Shown here one piece after another: positions 26,027 through 38,606 of a stretch of 64,000 nucleotides of DNA. The translations under genes and the position numbers were made by a program. Origin of the DNA: Cymbidium sinense (lineage: Eukaryota > Streptophyta > Magnoliopsida > Asparagales > Orchidaceae); NCBI GenBank assembly GCA_021442155.1, contig CM038216.1, forward strand, positions 154,281,009 to 154,345,008, given 5' to 3'. How positions within the stretch are numbered: position 1 is the stretch's first letter; every line of letters begins with the position of its first letter. Below the pieces are notes generated by a model that saw only the letters and a list, made by a program, of their open reading frames with translations, was not told the origin of the DNA and made no database searches.

Positions 26027-28154
26027 GACAGTTTAGGAGGCTAATTAAGCATTAAAAATAAGACTAAATGGCCATAACTTTAAAAATTCATAATTAATTG
26101 TATAAAATTGTAAACAGAATACAAATAAACCCATTTTGGAAGGTTAAATAGAGGAGAATTTAATAAACATAAATTCTTCAATGTTTGAACAATGAATAAT
26201 GCTTAATTAAGATTTTAAGTTTAGGCTAATTACCTAATTAAGGCTTAATTACTTGGCCAATTGATTTTAAATTTGATAGGTCGATTCTATGTGATGTCAT
26301 CTACCTCTCAAAAAAATTTTGGAATTTATCAGCCATTTAATTTAAAGAATTTGAAACTTCAATCCAAAATTACCCTCCTTAGTCAATTTTATGTTTATTA
26401 AAATTGCTAAATAGTAAAAATTAAATGGTTAATGATGATTAATCACTGATTAATAGTGGGAATTGTGAGAGGAAATAATTAGGACCCCTTTCTTAATTAT
26501 TTTTCTAAATGTATTTCTATAAGTGGGTTAATTAAATAGAATAATTAGACACTAATTAAGGAGAATTAATGATCAAATAAAAAATCAAATTAAACTAATA
26601 ATGGGTTCAAATAATTCAAAATTAATTTAATAATCCTCCCTTTATCTGTTTAATAGCATAAAGTCCTTAAGAGAATTATGGTTAACCCATAAGTGTGGAA
26701 AAATCATAAGAGTACTTAGCAAAATTTCTTCCTTTAATCTAATTAACTTTCCCTTAGGAGCATTGCAAATTTTAATTTCTCATAAGCATACCATCAGAGG
26801 CTCATGGTTAGATGGTTAATTAAATTAAAGAAGCTTAGGGAAGGATAATTAAATTGATTGCTTAATGATTTGAACTGAAGTGATACATAAAATTTACTTA
26901 ATCATTCTCTTTAAACACATTAAGTAACCAATGTGAGATGGGGTAAACACCAAGTGTCTTTTCTCCTCTTTAAGTTTCAATAATTCAAACACCAAAATCA
27001 AACTTCATGAAACAACTTCGATTAATCTTAAGGAATATTTATTTGACTTGATTGTCCTTAAGAATTAATGTGGTTGAATGTTATGTGGCAATGTTTAGTT
27101 ATTTCTTTTTTATCATTATAAATTTGCATGCCACTTGTATCATGTATTCATATTTTCAAATAAAAGAATCAAATGAATATGATTATGTATACATGTAATT
27201 GTGTGTGTTGAATTAATCTTATTATATGGTGTATTATTATCACTAATAAATCTCAAATTATTTTCAAAATTATAAATCAATAATGAAAGTCTAAGAAAAT
27301 GTTAGCTATAAATACCTATGAAATTTACACTTATAGTTTAAACATGTCAAAGGAATGTTCTATTTTTATAATTCATGTGTATGTTTACATGTGTTTGAAT
27401 GTTAGCAAGTATATAGTTTGGACATCCAATGAATATAGGCTTTATGTAACCCCAAGGAGGTCTTAGATTACCTCACTTCCTAGGTTTAATAATGGCCCGT
27501 ACTTGCTTAATTTCATTCACATGTGTACATGTATTATAATTTGGATAGAACTTTTTTTACATGAATAAATAATTGGTCATAATACAATCTTTGCACAATT
27601 TTCATTCATACACTTGTGTATAGATTCATATATATTTAAGATAATAAGTATATAGTCTGGACATCCTGAGAAAATGAGGCTTTAAGTAGCTTCAAGGAGG
27701 TCTTAGATTACCTAACTTCCATGGTTTAACAACGGCACGTACTTGCTTAAATCTCTAATATATGTGTATGTATACTTAGTTAAGGAATGAAATCTCTCTT
27801 TTCTATGAAAATACATGCTTTAATAATCATTTAAGTATGCCAAGAACACATATATAATTGCATGCATAGATATGTTAAATTAAATATCACAAGTAATAAA
27901 AATGAAAGAATATGCACATTATTAATGATGAAAAGGAATGATGAAATGTTACCCATGTGATAGTGATTCAATCTCATTAATCTTAAGATGTCTTTCATGT
28001 TTGAATAGGATTCTTTAAGATTAACCCAAACTTAGGATTAATAAAATGTTTAATAAATCATTTACTAAGAGAAACTAAAACCATAATATAATAATATATT
28101 TTTACAAAGTAACTTAGGATATGGATGAAGAAGGCCAAAACTATTTCCTCTCTT

Positions 28155-28163
28155 TATAAAAAC
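28155..28163 (+). promoter_or_regulatory. Candidate LTR TATA box
   Basis: CTCTTTATAAAAAC follows a pyrimidine-rich run, at the same LTR position as the sites at 12299 and 34578. Confidence 0.35.
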
Positions 28164-28198
28164 TAGATGTTAAGTAAATATCAGAAACAAAATATCAT

Positions 28199-28323
<125 letters not shown>

Positions 28324-30421
28324 AATTAACAAATTGAAAACTCCACTAATTTGTAACTTGAACATTCCAAACTTTAGATAATCACAATTTTAAGGCCTAA
28401 TCAAGACATATCACACCAAACCATATCGCACACATTAGAATACTAAGTCACTAATTCTAGCTTAGGTTAGGCCGGTGTATGTTGTAATTTTATGTTCTAT
28501 TTTGTGATGTAATATTTTATACTGGATGTTAGGATATTTTTTGTAGGGGATTGTGCTAAAGGGGCAACTGAAATAATAAATAAATATAAATGTTCTTACT
28601 TGCAAGTTTCTTATGCCCCTAAGCATAATCCAATTAGGATAGGTGGGCTTGTTACTATTGACCTCACTTTTGGAGTGAGCTCTCAACTTTCTCATCGTAG
28701 ATATAGGACTCTTGTAGACACTAAGAGCTCCTTAATCCTAAGACACTTCTAGAGATTAGGTGAACACTTAACCTAAGCCTAGAGACTTAGAAGGATTAGC
28801 CATGGGAATAGGTCATGCCTTAGGGATTTAGAAAGACTTGTCTATCCTATAGCCTTAAACCCAATACATGCTTCCTTCCTCAAACCAAATCTCAAATTCA
28901 AATCTAAATTCTAAATCAATTCCAAATCAAAGAATTGAAGCCCATGATCAAATTCAAATTCCAAAACCCTTCATAAGCCCTTTGATTTTATCTTATGGAG
29001 TTAGCCTTTATCAAATTCAAATCATCCTCAATTCAATTGATATTCTCGAATACCAATTCAATCTCAAATCAAACTCTCACCCCAATTCCAAATCAAATGA
29101 TTGAAACCCAAGATCAAATTCAAATATCAAAATCCCTTCCTAAGCCATATGAACCACCTTCATATGCTTAGCCAAAACCCCCCTCCAAACCAAATCAAAC
29201 TTGGTTGATTTCTTTATAAATCAATCATTCCTTCATTTATATTCACAAATATAAATGAAATCTAAATTTGAACCATTCAAATCAAATCAAACTAAATCAA
29301 ACCAAATCAAGACCTTTCTTAAGCCCTATGGACTTACCTCCATAAGCTTAATAAAATCTCAACCCAAATTAACTCAAACTCAATTGATTTCTCTATAAAT
29401 CACTTATTCCTTCATTTATATTTACAAATATAAATGAAACTCACCCTTCAATGACCAAAAATAAATAAACTAAATCAATCCCTACTTAAGCCCTTTTGAC
29501 CTATATCCTTAAACTTGGTCAAATTTACATCCAAATCACTCCAAACTTAAGTGATTTTCTCTTAACCCATTTATATCTTCATTTATATTCCCAAATATAA
29601 ATGAAATATAAATCTAAATAGTCAAAACCAAGCCCAAATCAAATCAAATTTCAAATTTTAGCCTTTTTAGCCAATTTCTTGAACTTGGCTAAATGATACC
29701 CAAATCAATTCAAAACCCATGGATTTCTTCATGAATCAATCATTCCTTCAATCACTTACCCAAATATAAACATAAACTACAATTACAAACCAAATCAAGT
29801 CAACCCAAGTCAAGCCCATGTTGACTTTTGACTTGAAATTTTCAAATGAACCAAAATCCATTTGGCTCCAAACCAATTGCAATTGGATTTATATTTCAAT
29901 CCTAGACTCATATGTGACTTCAACTAAATTTAAATCAGGCCAAAACCAAACTAATTGACCCATTTAGATCCACTTGACCCAAAGTTACCTAAAGACTCGT
30001 TTTGAGCCAAGTTCTAATCCAACCCAAATTGGATTGAATTAAGCCCATCCAAATTTCATACCATGATCAACAATCATCCTAGGGTGATCAACTATCTTGA
30101 AATGGGTCAAACCAAGTCAACTTGGTCCTTTGACCAAGTCAACTTAACCTTTTGACCAATCAACTAGCCAAATGAAACTTAAACAAGCCAAAAACCATAT
30201 ACCAAATTGATTGAAACCATCGACTCAAAACCATTCATCATGACCAAACCCCCAATTGAGCCAAACCAAGTCCAATTCACCATTTGACTAAGTTGACCCA
30301 AATTGGTCTAAAAAGCCAAAATATGTCAAATCATGATTTGATCCAAATTGATTGCAACCAATGGCTCAAGTTCATTCCAAATCATTTATTGAACTTGACC
30401 AAAGCCATGATTGAGCTCAAT

Positions 30422-30437
30422 TTGACCAATTGGTCAA
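30422..30437. repeat. 16-bp palindrome TTGACCAATTGGTCAA
   Basis: Perfect palindrome, also at 24685-24700, 30733-30748 and 51097-51112. It is the most regular part of a long block dense in TTGACC and GGTCAA words. TTGACC is the W-box core recognised by WRKY transcription factors; a role here is inference. Confidence 0.6.
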
Positions 30438-33400
30438 CTTGACCCAACCTAACCCAAATTGACCTAAAAGGTCAAATTGGCCAAAATCTAAATTAATTTC
30501 AAATTAAACCAAACTAAAGCCTACAATCATTTTCAATTAACCAATTGAATATGAACCAACACCTAACCCAACCCAATTTGGTCAAATTGGTCAAATTGGT
30601 CAACTTAGCCCATTTGCCTATTTGAATCCAAATGAGCCAAAATCAAACCTAAGCCAAATTAATCAAAACCACTTGAACCAAAAATCTTCAAATCATCATT
30701 TAAACCTAACCCAAGTCTTGGTTTGACCTAATTTGACCAATTGGTCAACCCAACCTAACCCAAATGAAGGCAAATCTTGCAAAACCAACCTATGGGACCC
30801 TAATGGCGGCCAAACTTGACCAAACTAGCCTTCATTCCCAAATAAGCCCAAATCCATAGTGGGCCCAAACAATGGACCAATGGACACACCCTCTTTTCAT
30901 TGGATTTCTCCTTTAACAAAAGTCCACTCCCCATCACCATGGCCACCAAAGCACAAGTGAGGTTTCCCAACCCATCCTAGGTCATGGACCAAGGGAGTTC
31001 ACCTCTCCTCCTCAAGCCAAAATTAAAACCCATGGATTCAAGCCAGAGGTCTTTGCACCACCCGACCTCCTACTACCTTCTCCACTCAAGTTGAGCCACA
31101 TGGAGTTGGATGTGACCCTGATGGCATCCGATGATCTTTGGTGAAATAAATAGCCCATCCTGTCCATCAACATGATTTGGGGTATACTCCCACATTTGAG
31201 CAATGTGACAATTCTGAGTTCCCTAAGCCATTTTGAACTCCTCAGCTTTCCAAGCATCCCAAAGCTCCCTCGATCAACCATTGCTCTTTGTGTGTGAAAT
31301 TGAAATAGCAGAGCCCTCCCTTAATTCAAACTCCTCCTCCACTCAACGAAATCTCAATTAAATTTACACACACCTTCACCACACCTAATCAAAGCCAACT
31401 AATTCATTTCCCAAGCATCTAAGTTATCGAAGATTGAACTTTGATCAAGACAAAATGCCAAATCGAAGGAGCTTGGTCCAACTAATTCATTTCTACCAAA
31501 TGAAGGTAACTCAGTTGATCCCATTGTCAGACATTAGCTCATGTGAGGTAATTCCTCAAAACTGTAGCTTAAGTGAATTTTCTGTGGGTCTTTGTGAAGA
31601 GAATTTTCATGTGGGTCATCTTGACTGTTGGAAGTTTTTATCTCTTTCTTTTGATGGTGTGGGATCGATTTAAGCCCAATTCGAGCTTTGGTGAGCTCGG
31701 ATCGAATGGAGAAAGATGGACAGTATCCGTCTTTCGCCATTCGCGAAGGAGACATATCACAAGCCATCCATTTCATGTGATCAAAATGGATGGTCCTGAT
31801 CTGATCATGCTAAATCTATCTCTTTCTCTCCACGATCATCATGGCCATCAGACTGGATGGTCCTGAAAGCATTTCTACCATGAGTCACCTCGATTTGACA
31901 ACTTAAATACCTATTCAATTGCACCATGAAAAGCGCTCGGCGACCATGGCATCGATGGGATTAGATTAGTGGATGTTTTAATTAATTTTTTTGAATCTTC
32001 TAAAATTATAACTAATTCTAGAAAAATCAAAAAAATATAAATGAGGGCTTATTTTGAAGATATTTCAAAGTAGAATCTATTAAAATTATTATTAATTAAT
32101 TTTAAATAGTAATTTCTACTTAATTAAGGTTTAATTAAAAATTTAATTAGCCAAATTACTCTCTGATTAGTTGTCCAACTAATTTCAAATTTTCTAGAGA
32201 TATTTGGGGGGATGACCTATGCCTCTCCTTTTTTTTAAATTTATTGGATAGTTAATTAGGAAAATCAATGATTAAGCCTTAATTACTCTCTAATTTTAAT
32301 TAGTGATAATTAAGTAAATGAACAATTAAATGATGGTTAATAATTGATTAAGCTTATTACTAATAGTGGGAAGCCTTAGGGAAGTGGTTTGGGTTTACTC
32401 CCTATAACCATTTCATTAAGCCTCCTAATTTATTTCAAATTAATTAAAGCTTAATTAATTTATTGAACCACTTAATTAATCAATTAAAATAGAAATGATA
32501 TCTAATTATTTTAGAGCCTCATTGGATGATTGAAATGACTTAGGGATTGGGATTGAGGTCGCTTCCTGATCTCTTTCACTAAGTTAATTTCATCATCCTA
32601 ATTAAAAGACATAATCAAAGATTTAATTAACCAATTAAAGGCTTAATGAAATTAATTTAAAATCCATTCATTCAAACCTAATATTCTTTAATTAATCTTT
32701 GGGTAGCTCTTTGGGTGTTCAATAACATAATGAGAGAGCTAATGAAATTATGGTTAGCTCACATGTGTGAGAAAACCATAAAAGTAATTAAGTGAGCTCC
32801 TTAAGCTTAATTAATTATTAATTATGAGCCAATTGCATTAGGCCCCTTTCATTTCTTAGGAGCATTACCAATTTACTTTTCATGTGGTTTGCATCTCATG
32901 TTGGCTCATCATTATTCAGTTAATTAACTTAAGGTGATATAGGTAAGGGTTTAATTAATGGATTTATTTTATACCTTAACCTAACCAAGACATAAAATCA
33001 ACCTAATTACTCTTCATTAATTCAAATTAACTCACATATGGGGAATGGGATTAGGATTATCAAACTCTTTCATATTTCCTAAATCAAATCAAACATAAGG
33101 ATCAAAAATAGTTTTAAGAAACTTTGCTTATTTTAAATGAGCTTGTTTAATATGATTGTTCTTAGGACTTAGTTGGATTGAATAAAATTACATGCTTGTC
33201 TTTCTTTATTTCTTTTCAATCATGTTAAAATGTTATTTCCACTTGTAATCATGCATTCATTTCTTTCAAATTAATAAACTGAAAATGATTTCTTTTATGT
33301 CAATTTGCATGTGTTGAGTTAATTAGAAATATGTGTGGCTATTATCATTATTAAATCTCAAATATATTTTCAAAAAAAAGTTTATTAATAAAATATAATA

Positions 33401-33520
33401 TTATATTATGACTTTAGTTACATATACAAACGAGATTCAAGTGAATATAAGCTTAGTGTATGAAATGAAGCTTCTTTTTTTCATTCATGTGTTGATTTGC
33501 ATAAGTTTGAATGTTAATGG

Positions 33521-34100
33521 GTATATTAGTCTGGACATTCTGGGACACGACTTTAAGTAGCCCCAAGGAGGTTCCTACCTCACTCCCCTGGTGTAGAATA
33601 ATTGTGATGTACTCATTTGATTTCATTCTTATTCATTTGAACATTAAAATTTAGATAGGGCTCTAATTCACTTACACCAATAATTCATATTTAATTAAAC
33701 TCTACCTTTGCATAGTTTTTCTATTATTGTAGTTACTTATATATTCATATGTATTTAAGAATAGCGGATATATTAGTCTAGACATCCCAGGGGTGCACGA
33801 CTTTAAGTAGCCCTAAGGAGGTTCCTACCTCACTCCCTTAGTGCAGAACAATGGCGACGTACTTGCTTAAAGGTTTCATACATTTGAATGTGTATTTACC
33901 TAATGAATGAAAATCCCATGTTTCTATTAAAAAGACATCATTCATATTTTGTTCAAATGGTGCATACTTTTTATTCTTGTATTTGTTTATACATCCATAT
34001 ATATTTATGAATAGCTAAATTAGTTGACATTAGACTTTAAGTAGCCTAAAAGGTTCTATTCTTTTGCTTTAATATGGCATGTACTTATTTAAAACTTTCT
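33521..34100 (+). repeat. ~247-bp LTR subrepeats
   Basis: Two clear copies (33521 and about 33767) and a decayed third (about 34017). They share the core 'ctttaagtagcccyaaggagg' and a downstream 'cctcactccc'. Confidence 0.75.
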
Positions 34101-34577
34101 TACATTTGAATGTGTATTTAGCTAATGAATAAAATCCCATATTTCTATTAAATACATGGATTATATTTTGTTTAAATGTTGGATTGATTAGTCATATGAT
34201 TTAGAGCTCTTTTCTTATCCTTTGCATAAGAATTTGATGCTTTAAAATATGATAAAATAATTCAACCAAATACATCAATCTAAGTGCATTTGCTTACATT
34301 CATCATTTAAGTGTGCTAAGATCAAATTGCATGTAGTTACATTTAGGACATAATCATATGCATGCTATATGATGATGAACAAACATGTATGTGATAGTAA
34401 CTAAGTCCAATTAATTATAAAGATGTCTTTATTATTGAATGAGATTATTTAAAATAAACCTAAACATTGGATTAATTAAAACACATAATAAGTCATTCAC
34501 TAAAGAATTGATTAATTAATTTGCTTTATATGTGATTTAAGGTAGGGATGAAGAGAGTGATCTCTCTTTCTTCTCTT

Positions 34578-34598
34578 TATAACACTTAGTACTAAGTG
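34578..34598 (+). promoter_or_regulatory. Candidate LTR TATA box with adjoining palindrome
   Basis: TTCTCTTTATAAC is followed at 34583-34598 by the perfect palindrome CACTTAGTACTAAGTG. The copies at 12.28-12.30 and 55.45-55.47 kb keep the palindrome arms with a different centre (CTTAG ttg/ctg CTAAG). Placement suggests the U3/R border, so the palindrome would lie at or near the start of the transcript. Confidence 0.4.
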
Positions 34599-36076
34599 TA
34601 AGCCAAGATGAAACAAAAAAACATCAAGTAAAATTTATATTAACTAAGCCACTTAGTGAAACCTCCTTTAAAATTAAATCTCTTCATACTTACAAAATCT
34701 TACTCTAAAACCTAGCTAGAACATACCACACAAGCCATAACACACATAATATATTAAGTCACCACTTTTACCTTTATGTTAGGGCGGTGCATGGTTTGAT
34801 GTATACTTATTTTTTGTATTGTTGTAGATGGATGTTAGGGTGTATGCTCATAGGTGGATGTTAGCGTGATTAGCTAATCATATTTTCTATAGAATTATGC
34901 TTAAGGGTGCTTAAAATAAATATAAATATTCTCTTTCACAGGTTGCTTAACCCCTAAGCATAATCTAGATTAGGATAGGTGGACTTGGTTACCCATGTAC
35001 AGGGTGCTAAGTCCAAATTTTACATAAAATTGCTTGGGTTGTATGGTATATTTAGCTAACACTTATCATGCATGTGTAGTTAGATTTTCTTTTACTATTT
35101 TTAATATAATTCTGCATTAGGAATTAGGAAGTGTTATGGGGATTAGGATGAGCATTGGCTAGAAGGCTTTGTCTTGAGGCCCAGTGACACTTTGAAAGCA
35201 AATCAAATGAAGAAATGGAGCAAAGACATAAAGACATGAAGATATGAAGAATGAAGACCCCCCCATCATTTGTAAAAATTATAATTATTCTTTCATATAC
35301 TGGATGTATAAGGGTAGAGCTTCATACCCATTTTTTTTTTTTATGCGGTGCAACTACCCACCGCCTATTATTCTTTCACGTTGAGTTTATAAATTGTTTG
35401 ATGCTTTATTTACAATTGTGCAATAGAAATGACATGTATTTTCCTAGTTTCTTTATCTATGATGATTTAATGTATGGCCTGGTTCCGTTTTGGCTCTTAG
35501 GAAAAAATAAGCTTTTTACCCCAATCATAACTCATAACTAAATTTTCTAAAATAACTCACAACCTCATTTAAAGCCTAGGCATTAAATCAAGATAATAAA
35601 ATTTAGCAACCCTTAGCTAAATGTTGTATGTCTAATATAATGCATGCATCTTCTACCACTCTTGTAAAATGAGGGCCATTCACTATAGGGAAACTTGACC
35701 TATGAGAGCAACTCTCTTGATGAGACACCCTCTTCTTCTTGATTTGGCCATAACTTATTTCAACATGCATTTAGGCATATAAAATCTTATGGCATGTCAA
35801 AATAAAGAGTCAAAATCAAATAAAATTTGATAAGTTTGCATTAGACTAAGTCATTATTCATACCACTCATGCTCTAGTCTCTTAGGAGTGGGTTTAAGAC
35901 TTTAGTTTCTTTCTAAATAATAACATCCTAACCATCTTGCAAAACATATGACTTGACCACATGGTTTTAAAATGTAGGAGTTAGGCTTGCCACTCAAGTA
36001 GTTATAAGTCCGTCGGGGTTTACCCTCTCTTGTGGAGGTAAACAATATACCCATTTTTACCTTAGATTTAGGACAT

Positions 36077-36096
36077 GCTTTGGCCCTTGCCAAAGC
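36077..36096 (+). repeat. Hairpin in the U5-like region
   Basis: GCTTTGGC, loop CCTT, GCCAAAGC: a perfect 8-bp stem. The minus-strand solo LTR has CTTTGGC/GCTAAAG in the same place (about 10.74-10.76 kb), still pairable through one G-U. Confidence 0.55.
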
Positions 36097-36767
36097 TCCC
36101 TAGATTTAGGATCTAAGGTTTCTATTTCTCTTTGGGCTACAAGCATAAATCCTCACCTCTTAGGCATTTTCACAATCTTGTTGTGATTATAAGTCCTAAC
36201 TTTCAATAAAATTTCAACTCAACATATAATTTATCCTTAATTTCAAACATATAAAGCCTAACCATAAGATAGTTTGAATGCTCACTAGGTTTCCTAATAT
36301 CATGAGCATCCCTACTCATCTCCTTTGGATCCGATAATAAGTCTCTTTTGATCTATCCCACTTGATCTTCCAAACATACCAATTTATTGATAGTCCTATC
36401 TTTGAATTCTTTGGAGACAACAATTGCCTACTTTAATTGAGAGAGTATTCCTAAGGAACTCACCTTCCTTAGATGTAATTAACTATGGGGCTTTCCCCAT
36501 AAGCTTTAGAACTATTTAAATAAACCCTACTTTATTCATCCATGTAAAGTAGGAAAAATCTCATATTTGAAGACCATCATGCCTTAAGAGTCCTTATTAG
36601 GTGATTAGTCCATTGTAGGGTAGTGATTTCTATCTTTCAAGATAGTGCACTATTCCTCAATGTCATACCCAATCACCTCCAATAAGTACACCTCAAATCG
36701 GTGTCTCCCCATACATACACACACACATATATAAAATACATCAAAAAAAATAAACACCATGATTTTT

Positions 36768-36784
36768 TGGTGACTCTGGGATGG
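36768..36784 (+). promoter_or_regulatory. Decayed tRNA-Arg primer-binding site
   Basis: TGGTGACTCTGGGATGG aligns with the better-kept site TGGCGACTCCACTGGGGATC at 20983-21002 (minus) with substitutions and a deletion. It lies about 7 nt after the LTR end. Confidence 0.65.
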
Positions 36785-36911
36785 TTCCTCTCTCCATCTC
36801 TAGTAGACAATTATTGTCTCCAAGCATCGATAGTGGACTTGTATTTCATATGAGTCCAAGACTATCTTTCCTTCCATTAGCACTTAGCTTATTTCATTCT
36901 TAAGCAAAGCT

Positions 36912-36983
36912 AGCCAACATCCTCTAGGTTTTAGGACCTCACTCCTTGTAGGTCTTAAAGCCCCTATTGGGTTTCCCAATAGG
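36912..36983 (+). ncRNA. Two leader stem-loops upstream of the array
   Basis: First: TTTAGGACCT pairs with AGGTCTTAAA (one G-U). Second: CCTATTGGG (36963-36971), loop TTT, CCCAATAGG (36975-36983), perfect. Both have partners in the minus-strand leader: 20805-20813/20827-20835, and 'ctattgg aggtccaatag' near 20783-20800. Stem bases differ there in a compensating way. No transcript evidence. Confidence 0.5.
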
Positions 36984-37215
36984 TAAAAAATAATAATAAA
37001 CAACATTAACACATGAAAGGAGATGACCAAAAATTTAGAATCTCCTCACCACTAGCTTGGTGAGGCAAGGTTCATCCGATATTTAAGAAAATAAACTCTT
37101 TTGCAAAATGTCACTTTTCAAAAGGACCTTTTCAAAATTCACATAATAAAAGATTTTGCACAAAATTCATAAGAAACTTTCAAAAAGTACAAAACTATAC
37201 AACCAAACCCTATTT

Positions 37216-38606
37216 AACAATCCCCATGATTGTTACATGGAGGTTCTTTTCAAAATCACCTTTTTGAAAACTACCTTCATTCAACATACCCAAATTTATT
37301 GAATGAAGAATCTATTTTTAAATAAAATCATAAGCATAAAATTGAAACTCCACTTAACATATTTCACATATGCTAAAGTTGGAGTTTTCCTCTTTTTCAA
37401 AAGCACATTTTTGAAAATAGTTATCTCTATTAAACATACTCAAATTTATTGAATGAAGATTCTATTTTCAAATAAAATCATAGCACAAAAATTGAGATTC
37501 CATTTAGCATGTTCCACATATGCTAAGGTTGGAATTTCCCCTTCTCAAAAAGCAAGAAATCACACACAAAATTAAGACATATTTTGAACTTTTCATACCC
37601 AAATTTGTCAAATGAATTCTCTTCTTTAAAAATCAAATAATGAATTCTATTTTAACACCATATTTGTCAAATAGGTTCTCCTTTTCAAAGTCTTGAAAAT
37701 TAAAATACATATGGACTTCATTTAACATACCAAATTTGTTAAATGAAGGTCCCATTTTCAAAATTAATACATTGAACCCTACTTAACATACCAAATTTGT
37801 TAAGTAGATCTCATTTCAAAAATCATAAATATAGTTGACTCCTACTTAACATACCAAATTTATTAATTAAGGGTCTCATTTTCAAATCATAACACAATTG
37901 ATTCCTACTTAACATACCAAATTTGTTAAGTAAGAATCTCATTTTCAAAATATATTACATTTGGCTTTCACTTAACATACCAAATTTGTTAAGTGAGGGT
38001 CTCAACTTCAAAACACAAATCATATTACATTTGACTTTCAATATATCAAATTTGTTAAGTGAGAGTGGTATTTTCAAAAAGAAAATCATAAACACATTTT
38101 GACCCCCACTTAACATACCAAATTTGTTAAGTGAGAGTCTCATTCTCAAACACAAATCAAATCACATTTGGTTCTTACTTGACATACCAAATTTGTTAAG
38201 TAAGAGCCTTATTTTCAAATTAAACAAGCACATATCAAGCAACATTTGGCCTCTACTTAACATACCCAATTTGTTAAGTAAGAAGCCCCACTTTCAAATC
38301 ACATCAACATATATCACACACATAACCAATCATCACAAGCAAAGATTTTTTACAAAATTTTCAAAATATATAATCAAAACTTTTCATTAGCATACCTAAA
38401 TTTCCTAAGTAATGTTTTTCAAAATTTTCAAACAAGATACACAACACAAACATCTTCAAAGGTCTCTCCAAATATATGAACCCTGCCTAACCTACTTAAA
38501 TTAGTTGAGTATGGGTTCTAAATCAAAATCAATTAGAAAAGACTCTCACATATCAAAATCTCTCTAATGATCCACACTTAGCATAACTAAATTTGTTGAG
38601 TGTAGG
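37216..38606 (+). repeat. Tandem array of about 18 stem-loops with covarying stems (element leader)
   Basis: Array lies between the primer site and gag. Units are about 60-110 bp apart. The well-kept units have a stem, the 11-nt loop ATACCAAATTT (or close), and the return arm. Spacers often carry 'ctcattttcaaa'. Clear stems: 37275-37284/37299-37308 (CTTCATTCAA/TTGAATGAAG), 37716-37726/37738-37748 (CTTCATTTAAC/GTTAAATGAAG), 37779-37787/37799-37807, 37900-37913/37925-37938 (one mismatch), 37968-37976/37988-37996, 38107-38114/38126-38133, 38170-38183/38195-38208 (G-U pairs), 38254-38261/38273-38280, 38574-38582/38595-38603 (two G-U). Smaller hairpins precede them: 37216-37222/37228-37234 and 37247-37255/37262-37270. 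Units near 37348, 37420, 37504, 37580, 37647, 37842, 38034, 38385 and 38478 are weaker or have different loops. The minus-strand leader lacks the array, so it expanded in, or was lost from, one lineage. Confidence 0.85.

Larger units (their letters stand above)
28656..36761 (+). mobile_element. 5' LTR (about 8.1 kb) of the near full-length Ogre-like element
   Basis: Starts TATTGACCTCAC (TG mutated to TA) and ends near AACACCATG, just before the primer site; both ends are placed by homology to the bounded solo LTR at 10072-17703. Order: start block; TTGACC/GGTCAA-rich block (29.8-30.8 kb); GC-richer block (30.9-31.95 kb); AT-rich block (32-33.5 kb); two to three ~247-bp subrepeats (33.52-34.10 kb); TATA-like site 34578; 'gtataagggtagagct' block (35.30 kb); U5-like end (35.7-36.76 kb). 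It is much closer to the LTR at 49518-56540 (near identical over stretches such as 32.46-32.55 versus 53.26-53.34 kb) than to the other copies, so these two are a pair. No credible gene within. Confidence 0.85.

Noticed and set aside
35251..35541. 96-codon plus-strand frame near 35.3 kb
   Set aside because: Within the LTR; the equivalent regions at 56.1-56.4, 22.9-23.2 and 5.2-5.5 kb do not preserve it.
37216..38606. CRISPR-like array (repeats with spacers)
   Set aside because: The repeat core is itself a stem-loop with changing arms, spacer lengths vary, and it lies in a plant retrotransposon leader. There are no cas genes or prokaryotic context.
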